From Marmoricola sp. (GTDB taxonomy: Bacteria > Actinomycetota > Actinomycetes > Propionibacteriales > Nocardioidaceae): a DNA stretch of 64,000 nt. Shown here piece by piece: positions 59,118 through 64,000 of this stretch. The stretch lies in assembly GCA_025964775.1 (NCBI GenBank), contig JAOPYE010000014.1, positions 124,001-188,000 on the forward strand. Reading direction: 5' to 3'. Under the pieces are notes generated by a model. It was given only the letters and a program-made list of their open reading frames with translations, made no database searches and was not told the origin of the DNA. The number at the start of each line of letters is the position of its first letter. Positions within the stretch are counted from its first letter, which is position 1. The translations under genes and the position numbers were made by a program.

Positions 59118-60764
59118 GTGATGCCCTCGCGCCGCGAACACCGCTCGCAGATCCGAAGCTTCCGCTACCCGAATGACCCTTCCTGACAGGAAGAGGAGGG
59201 CGCTGAATGCGACAGCCGTCGCTGTGACTGTCGCCATCGAGCCCACCTTGGTCGTGGGTCGTGCCACCAGGTCGCCGCTCACGGCGTAGTTCAACGCGAG
59301 GCACCCGACCGTGGCCAGAGCCGTGCATCCACCAACGCTGGCGAGCGTCGTGAGGATCCGCCGAAGTTCGATTGTTCCGACCATTCGCCGCAGTACCTGC
59401 CACGAGATGAACGAGCCGACTGCATAGGCGAGTGCGAAGGCAGAAGCCAGCGCCGGCGCTGTCGTCGCTCGGTCCGTCAGGTGAACCAGCAGGATCGCTG
59501 CTCCGACGTTGACGACTGCGATCACCGTCTGGATCCCGAAGATCACTCGAGTCGCCTCAAGCGCGTACAGCCCGCGAAGGGCGACGTAGTGAGCGGTGAA
59601 GAAGAACAAGGCCACACCGAAGCAGCTGACGGTCGGGCTGAACCGCTCGTACGTGCTTGCACCGGCTCCGTAGCCCCACACCAGGTTCGAGATCGCGACG
59701 GACAGCAATTCGATCAGCGCGATGCCGGGCATCATCGCGACCATGACCAGCCTGAGCGAGGACGAGAGCCGGCGGCCCAACTCCCCGAGCCTGCCAGTCG
59801 ACGCCAGTGTGGCCAGGCCCGGGAGATGCGCCGTCATGAGCGAGACCGTGATGATCGCATGTGGAGCCATGATCAGCAGATTTGCGGAGGAGTAGACCGT
59901 GAAGCCGGTGCCGCCATCGGGCGCGCCGCCGGTGCAGCTGCTGACCGAGGCAGCCCCGCCGGACGCCAACCGCACTATGACGCCGTACGCCAACTGGTTG
60001 ACCAGGACCACGGCTACCGTCCAAGCGCCGAGCCGGATCGTGGCTCTCATTCGGTCCGACATCAGGTCGGCCGTCGGTCGGAAGTGGATTCCTGCCCGCT
60101 TCAGGTAGGGAACCAGTGCAAGACATTGAACGATGACGCCCGCAGTCATCCCGACTCCGAGAAGCCGCTCCTGCCCGCCGGCATAACCGCCACAACCGTC
60201 TGCAACCGAGCCGTAGGCGCTCAGGTACGCGGCCAGAACAGCAATGGACACGACGTTGTTGAGAACTGGCGCCCACATCATCGGGCCGAATGCTCCACGT
60301 GCGCTCAGGATCTGGCCGATCAAGGCGAACATGCCGTAGAAGAAGATCTGCGGTAGGCAGAGGTACGCGAGCGCGATCGCTGAGTGGTACTGGCCAGCGA
60401 ACTGCTGGTCGGCAAGTTGGGGCGCCAGGAAGAGCCTCGTCAGCCCCGGAGCTGCCACCGTGATCAGCACGGTCGCGACGAGCAGGAACCCTCCGAACAA
60501 CGTGATGACTTCGTTGACGTAGGAAGCGCCGTCTCCCGAGCGGTCTGCTTTGACGACCTGGGGCACCAGGACGGCGTTGAAGATCCCAGCCCCGAGCAGC
60601 ACGACAAGCATGTTCGGAATCGTGTTGGCGATCGCAAACAGGTCCGCGTGCAGCGCGTTGCCCAGCGTCGCGACCAGCAGGATCGATCGCAGATAACCAG
60701 TGAGCCGAGCGAACACCGTTCCGAGTGCCATTCCCAGGCCAGCTCGAAGCTCGGGCTCGACCAC
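59088..60764 (-). CDS. MurJ/MviN-like lipid II flippase family protein
   Basis: This 558-residue protein has about 14 TM helices of the MATE/MurJ fold, with GTVFARLTGYLRSILLVATLG and ADLFAIANTIPNMLVVLLGAGIFNAVLVPQVV near the start and LGAWTVAVVLVNQLAYGVIVRLASG in the middle. MurJ flips lipid-linked peptidoglycan precursors; other members export other lipid-linked glycans. The GTG at 60764 has GGGAG upstream; longer in-frame starts exist without one. Codon use is less GC-biased than in neighbouring genes, so a recent transfer or paralogue is possible. Confidence 0.87.
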   Translation of the reverse strand: MVEPELRAGLGMALGTVFARLTGYLRSILLVATLGNALHADLFAIANTIPNMLVVLLGAGIFNAVLVPQVVKADRSGDGASYVNEVITLFGGFLLVATVLITVAAPGLTRLFLAPQLADQQFAGQYHSAIALAYLCLPQIFFYGMFALIGQILSARGAFGPMMWAPVLNNVVSIAVLAAYLSAYGSVADGCGGYAGGQERLLGVGMTAGVIVQCLALVPYLKRAGIHFRPTADLMSDRMRATIRLGAWTVAVVLVNQLAYGVIVRLASGGAASVSSCTGGAPDGGTGFTVYSSANLLIMAPHAIITVSLMTAHLPGLATLASTGRLGELGRRLSSSLRLVMVAMMPGIALIELLSVAISNLVWGYGAGASTYERFSPTVSCFGVALFFFTAHYVALRGLYALEATRVIFGIQTVIAVVNVGAAILLVHLTDRATTAPALASAFALAYAVGSFISWQVLRRMVGTIELRRILTTLASVGGCTALATVGCLALNYAVSGDLVARPTTKVGSMATVTATAVAFSALLFLSGRVIRVAEASDLRAVFAARGHHSARDEVEGK

Positions 60765-60900
60765 GCACTGGCTCCCATCGCTGACGGTGTACCACCCACC
60801 TTGGAAGAAGAATGGTAACAACGCGTAACAAGAGGGCATAAACGCGGGTCAACAAGGTGAGCTTCGCTGACGGTCGGCGATTGCGATCGAGAGGTGACCC

Positions 60901-61362
60901 ATGATGCAGACGAGACTGATTCGGCCGCCCCGGCGCATCCTGAGGGGCACCTTGATGGCGCTCGCCTCTGTGGTAGCGATCGTCACCATGACAGCTGCGC
61001 CGTCACAGGCAGTCGCCTGCCCCACCGGTACCTGGCCCTATCACCAGGGGCTGCCCGGTGGATGCGGGTACGGCAGGTGGTCGAAAGGCGTCGACTATCT
61101 GGGACGTCCGTGGTTCAAACTGGCCGGGACGGTGGGCGACCGTCTGGCCGATGGATCGTGTGCGCGAGTCGAGGTCAAGATCCGGGTTACCTGGGTGTCG
61201 GACAGCACTCAGACCTACCGGGTTTGCGGAAACGGGCGGACGACTGCCATCAACTTCTATGACATCGACTCGTCCTCCGGCTTCATCGGTTCCGTTCAGG
61301 CGTGGTCGGTACGCCTGTGTGTCGGAGGCACCTGCACCCGATACGTCGATTTCGTGCCGTAA
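60901..61362 (+). CDS. Small secreted cysteine-containing protein
   Basis: This 153-residue protein has a signal peptide (residues 1-37: RRILRGTLMALASVVAIVTMTAAPSQA) and a mature part with six cysteines, including CPTGTW near the start and RLCVGGTCTRYVDF at the end. The body is beta-rich with aromatic residues. No family is recognised, but the architecture is like secreted ligand-binding or inhibitor proteins. The ATG at 60901 was chosen; GAGGTG lies upstream. It is divergent from the MurJ gene. Confidence 0.72.
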   Translation: MMQTRLIRPPRRILRGTLMALASVVAIVTMTAAPSQAVACPTGTWPYHQGLPGGCGYGRWSKGVDYLGRPWFKLAGTVGDRLADGSCARVEVKIRVTWVSDSTQTYRVCGNGRTTAINFYDIDSSSGFIGSVQAWSVRLCVGGTCTRYVDFVP

Positions 61363-61371
61363 ACCGCCCGT

Positions 61372-61728
61372 TCAGCTGGGCTTGGCGTACGCCGCGACTC
61401 CGGTGTCGTACATGACGCACGGCTCGTTGCCGAGGGTCCAGGCGTCGTGGCCGGGTTCGATGACCACGACGTCGCCGGCACCGATCGTCATTTCAGTGCC
61501 ATCGTCGTAGCGGATGGTCATCGAGCCAGCAACGCAGACGCCGGTGTGGTGTACCTGGCAGGAGTCGGTACCGGCGATCGGCTTGACGTCGGCCGACCAC
61601 CGCCAGCCGGGTTCGAACGTGCCGCGGCCGACGGTGAAGTCGCCCAGGGTGACGACGTCCATGTGGCCGTGGGCCACGAACGGTCGGGTCTCGTGCGGGT
61701 CGTTGATGCTCTGCATGGCTGAGGACAT
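61372..61728 (-). CDS. Cupin-domain protein
   Basis: This 118-residue protein is a single small cupin: TFEPGWRWSADVKPIAGTDSCQVHHTGVCVAGSMTIRYDDGTEMTIGAGDVVVIEPGHDAW. A His-x-His and the Glu-containing strands usually hold a metal; the HH here could serve. It may be an enzyme or sensor of unknown substrate. AAGGA precedes the ATG at 61728. It converges with the secreted-protein gene (9-bp gap). Confidence 0.82.
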   Translation of the reverse strand: MSSAMQSINDPHETRPFVAHGHMDVVTLGDFTVGRGTFEPGWRWSADVKPIAGTDSCQVHHTGVCVAGSMTIRYDDGTEMTIGAGDVVVIEPGHDAWTLGNEPCVMYDTGVAAYAKPS

Positions 61729-61832
61729 GGTGGTTCCTTCGATCCGTTGGTGCTGGGTGCTTCGAATCGGGCGGTTCCGAGAACCCCAACCGGGGCCCGC
61801 CCGTGGGCTCGATCCGGACGATCGAGTCGTGG

Positions 61833-62422
61833 TCAGGCCGACTCGAACCAAGGGTGGTGCAGGTCGTAGAAGGTGGCGTCGGCCATCAGGGACTGCAGCG
61901 CTTCGGCGATCTCCGCCGGAGGTCCTTCACCGGCTTCCCCGCTGCGAGCGCTGGCCTCGTCGGTGAACGCGACGGTCTGGGTGAACGTGCCGTCGCCGGT
62001 GATCGCGAACGTGCCACCGATGATCTCGGGACGCATCTGCCGCAGGGCATCCGTGTCCGACATCATCACCTTGACGAGATTGCGATCAGTGACGTGACCG
62101 CGGATCACCTGGACGAACCCGGCGTCGTCGGAGCCGCCGTCGAGGAACTCGGTCACGTCGGTGCAGTCGTGGAACTCGACGGGCCGTCGAAGGCGGCCAT
62201 GAACTTCTCGGCCCACGCGCCCTGCTCGGGGCGGTCCGAGTTCGCCATCGCGAGCTCCTGGGACTCGAATCGGACCACGCCGATGAATTGGTCGTCATCG
62301 GTGAAGCCGAACGTGCCTCCGAGCCAGCCGGCAGCGCCGCCCACGTCGGTATGCCACGCATCCACGGCCGCTCGCAGGTCGTCCCGGCGGGTGCACGGGC
62401 CTTGCATCACTTGAATGAACAT
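61833..62422 (-). pseudogene. Duplicated EthD/antibiotic-monooxygenase-like hypothetical protein, frameshifted
   Basis: Two reading frames on this strand fit together as one ~195-residue protein: 62422 down to ~62180 (MFIQVMQGPCTRRDDL...EKFMAAFDG) and ~62180 down to 61833 (VEFHDCTDVTEFLDGGSDDAGFVQVIRGHVTD...DLHHPWFESA). Loss of one G at GGCCCG-TCGAG (about 62180-62185) would create the shift. The two halves repeat the same motif (FIQVMQG/FVQVIRG, WLGGTFGF/IIGGTFAI), so the family is a two-repeat ferredoxin-like fold. It is either a pseudogene or an assembly error. Confidence 0.75.
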
Positions 62423-62540
62423 CGGTGCCTCCGATCGAGCGGCCTCCCGGCGAGGCGATCGCTCGGTTCGACGCTAGACCCGGAAGCGCCCGCGGGCCAT
62501 GGCGAGAACGTGACTGAGTTCTTACACATGCATGCAAAAC

Positions 62541-62566
62541 GGCGCCGCACGGGTGCGGCGCCGTCG
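62541..62566 (-). terminator. Intrinsic terminator downstream of the tRNA-Ser fragment
   Basis: On the minus strand, ACGGCGCCGCA pairs with TGCGGCGCCGT and is followed by TTTTGC, a stem plus T-run. It lies just after the tRNA-Ser 3' end and would stop its transcription. Confidence 0.8.
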
Positions 62567-62570
62567 AGTG

Positions 62571-62627
62571 GCGGAGGATAGGGGATTCGAACCCCTGAGA
62601 GCTTTCACTCAACCCGCTTTCCAAGTC
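62571..62627 (-). tRNA. 3' fragment of tRNA-Ser (GGA), attachment-site relic
   Basis: The minus strand reads C-TTGGAAA-GCGGG, then the variable arm, GGTTCGAAT, CCCC, and ATCCTCC-G-CCA: the anticodon loop (GGA) to the 3' end of a tRNA-Ser, with CCA encoded. The 5' half is absent: the sequence upstream of the anticodon does not pair. Such a 3' fragment is what tyrosine-recombinase elements leave at one end after integrating into a tRNA gene. The intact tRNA should lie at the other element end, outside the window on the higher-coordinate side. Confidence 0.85.
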
Positions 62628-62687
62628 GGCTGAGGGCTGTTTCGGGGAGTTCGGAACCGGCCGTTGCGCTCAGCAGTGACAGGCTGG

Positions 62688-62706
62688 GACCCCCTTGAAC
62701 GGGGTC
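62688..62706. other. Hairpin near the element edge
   Basis: GACCCC (62688-62693) pairs with GGGGTC (62701-62706) around a 7-base loop, within the non-coding stretch between the tRNA relic and the first element gene. Confidence 0.4.
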
Positions 62707-62716
62707 GACTCAGGAC

Positions 62717-62739
62717 AACTGAGACTAGAACTGAGACTA
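62717..62739. repeat. Tandem 11-bp direct repeats, possible integrase arm sites
   Basis: AACTGAGACTA occurs at 62717-62727 and again at 62729-62739, a 12-bp period, about 90 bp from the tRNA relic. Arm-type integrase sites are often direct repeats of this size near attachment sites. Confidence 0.45.
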
Positions 62740-62995
62740 CGGACGTAGCGGAGGCTCACGCCGGAATGGCGCGGCGAGATCACAAATCCTGGGACCTGGA
62801 AACCTACATTGCGTATGCTTTCACAAGGCCACCGAATGAGGTGGCCGGCGGCGCCTGCCCTGGAAGACACGACGCCACCGGCCCGGCTGGCTTGGCGTAT
62901 ACGGTCGCCTCGCCCTCCTTCCCCATGAGGAGCGGCGGGGTGGAATCGCCGCGTCTTCGGAGTTTGGACCCCCTCAGACCCCATGAGGCAAACCT
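62740..62995. other. Non-coding stretch in the element
   Basis: No credible gene was found between the direct repeats and the DUF5343-like gene. Open frames here overlap each other and lack ribosome sites or recognisable domains. Base composition is less GC-rich than most of the window. Confidence 0.5.
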
Positions 62996-63742
62996 TCAGT
63001 CGCTCCCTCCCGTGCCGTTCCTGGACGACGGGTTGGAGGAAGTGCCAATACCGAGCGCCTTCTCGATCCGGTTAAGCAGCTCGATCTGAACATCGCTGTC
63101 GCCCTTCGACGCGAGGTCCATCAACATGTCGACGTACTTGGCCTTCTGCTGCTCCTCGGTGGTGACCTTAGGAGCGGGCGGGAGTGGCGGAGGCACCGAA
63201 GCGATCGCCTTCTTTGCAGCCCGCTTGCGGGGAGTCCCGTTGGTCGCCGCGACGCGTCCGTTCTTGAAGTGACCGCTCACCTCGACGCCGACGTCCTCCG
63301 CCATAGCGAGGAAGTATGAGATCGCCTTCTGGATCGTCGTGCCACTCAGCCCGCGCGCCCGGAAGACCTCGGCCAACTGACCGCTCGTAGCGTTCTGATC
63401 CAGCGCGAGAGCGTCGGCGTACTTCTCCTCAAAGATCATCTTCAGGTACTGCTGCTGGTCCGCGGGGTCGGCGGCGACGATCCCCTTGAGAAGGTCAGTC
63501 GGGTGCTTGTCGTCGTCGATCAGCTCGAGGTACCGGAGCGTGCCGCGGACCTGGGCCACGAGGCTGCCTGACGCGTTGCCGAAGTAGCTCTTGTCCAGAC
63601 GAGCTGGCAGACCGCCGGGTTCGGAGAACTTCATGAGGTAGTTCTTGAAGCCCTTATAGGACATGTAGGGCGCGCTCGCAGCCTGCTGCTTTGCGTCGTC
63701 CGATGTCGGAATCGGACCCTCCTCGAATACCAGGTCAGTCAC
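62996..63742 (-). CDS. DUF5343-like protein
   Basis: This 248-residue protein matches the DUF5343 pattern: YMSYKGFKNYLMKFSEPGGLPARLDKSYFGNASGSLVAQVRGTLRYLELIDDDKHPTDLLKGIVAA, then RGLSGTTIQKAISYFLAMAEDVGVEV. A basic, proline-rich linker (RKRAAKKAIASVPPPLPPAP) leads to a helical C-terminus. The function is unknown; such genes are often on mobile elements and near defence genes. The GTG at 63742 was chosen. It is the only gene visible in the integrated element so far. Confidence 0.75.
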   Translation of the reverse strand: MTDLVFEEGPIPTSDDAKQQAASAPYMSYKGFKNYLMKFSEPGGLPARLDKSYFGNASGSLVAQVRGTLRYLELIDDDKHPTDLLKGIVAADPADQQQYLKMIFEEKYADALALDQNATSGQLAEVFRARGLSGTTIQKAISYFLAMAEDVGVEVSGHFKNGRVAATNGTPRKRAAKKAIASVPPPLPPAPKVTTEEQQKAKYVDMLMDLASKGDSDVQIELLNRIEKALGIGTSSNPSSRNGTGGSD

Positions 63743-64000
63743 GGCGGCGATACCTCGAATCTGCGGGCTCGGTGCCCACCCTCAAAGGGTAGAGCATCAA
63801 TTGCGCTCAGACCAAACAACTATGCCCAGATCGGCGTGGCCTCTGCCGCACGGTGCGGCGACTATTGGCACTCTCCACAACCGTGGACGTCGAGATACAT
63901 TCGCAAACGTGCAGGTCAAAGGCACTATTTGAGCCGCCATGTGCACAGTGGTGGACACCGATCGCCCTCGTCTGATGCATCGGCAGATTTCCTGTGTGAA
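63743..64000. other. Upstream region of the DUF5343-like gene, no gene seen
   Basis: These bases are AT-richer than the chromosome to the left and contain no open frame with a recognisable product. They probably hold the promoter of the DUF5343-like gene. Confidence 0.45.

Noticed and set aside
62664-63089. Open frame on the plus strand between the att relic and the DUF5343-like gene
   Set aside because: It overlaps the 3' end of a recognisable gene on the other strand, lacks a ribosome site and shows no domain.

Overview
The window is high-GC actinobacterial DNA, most like Nocardioides or a related Propionibacteriales/Corynebacteriales-type genome. Support comes from the codon bias, many ATGA/GTGA stop-start overlaps, GTG starts, a Bpa/PafE proteasome activator, GTP-dependent PEP carboxykinase, DUF1990, TIGR03084 and TIGR03086 proteins, F420-type LLM proteins and a CYP125-type P450. 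No rRNA, CRISPR array, insertion sequence or replication origin was seen. Genus-level placement is inference.

Layout. (1) 1-7.9 kb: housekeeping and small genes: a GNAT end, a DinB/TIGR03086-like protein, HAD phosphatase, pterin dehydratase, a secreted NTR/TIMP-like protein whose 5' end carries a 162-bp inverted-repeat element, bpa, quinone reductase, DUF6457-mobA, a nitrilase-family amidase, a membrane protein and a free biotin carrier protein. (2) 7.9-13.7 kb: tRNA-Ser(UGA), tRNA-Ser(GCU) and tRNA-Arg(ACG) with strong hairpin terminators. Between them lie a tiny secreted peptide gene facing a TrmB/LuxR-like regulator and a classical pckG. (3) 13.7-20.5 kb: an SDR-thiolase operon divergent from an HxlR regulator with clear operators, an amidohydrolase, an orphan ribbon-helix-helix protein and a second, archaeal-style PEP carboxykinase. 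(4) 20.6-35.7 kb: VapBC, a probable steroid side-chain operon (aldehyde dehydrogenase, AhpD-like protein, CYP125) headed by a KstR-type box, a secreted PI-PLC-like protein, DUF3556 plus FAD oxidoreductase, a class III nucleotide cyclase next to a cNMP-binding protein, and two RDD membrane proteins.

(5) 35.8-45.7 kb is one long co-directional operon: TetR, TIGR03084, AtuA-like, acyl-CoA dehydrogenase, carboxyltransferase, biotin carboxylase, acyl-CoA dehydrogenase, enoyl-CoA hydratase. It looks like an Atu/Liu-type branched acyl-CoA carboxylation pathway for acyclic terpenoids or leucine-type acids. (6) 45.7-62.4 kb: P450 with divergent TetR, polysaccharide deacetylase, MOSC protein and aminotransferase, a KstD/fumarate-reductase-like flavoprotein with a second KstR-type box, a K+/H+ antiporter, LytR_C protein, a split EphD-like hydrolase/SDR pair, an LLM oxidoreductase, a MurJ-like flippase and small secreted or cupin proteins. 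One gene here (61833-62422) is frameshifted.

(7) 62.5-64 kb: a 3' fragment of tRNA-Ser(GGA), including its CCA, marks the edge of an integrated element that continues off the right end. It carries tandem 11-bp repeats and a DUF5343-like gene.

Themes: lipid, steroid and terpenoid catabolism under TetR-type control; dispersed palindromic repeats, some inside coding sequences; and a candidate peptide-regulator pair at 9.96-11.28 kb, which is the most speculative but most interesting locus.
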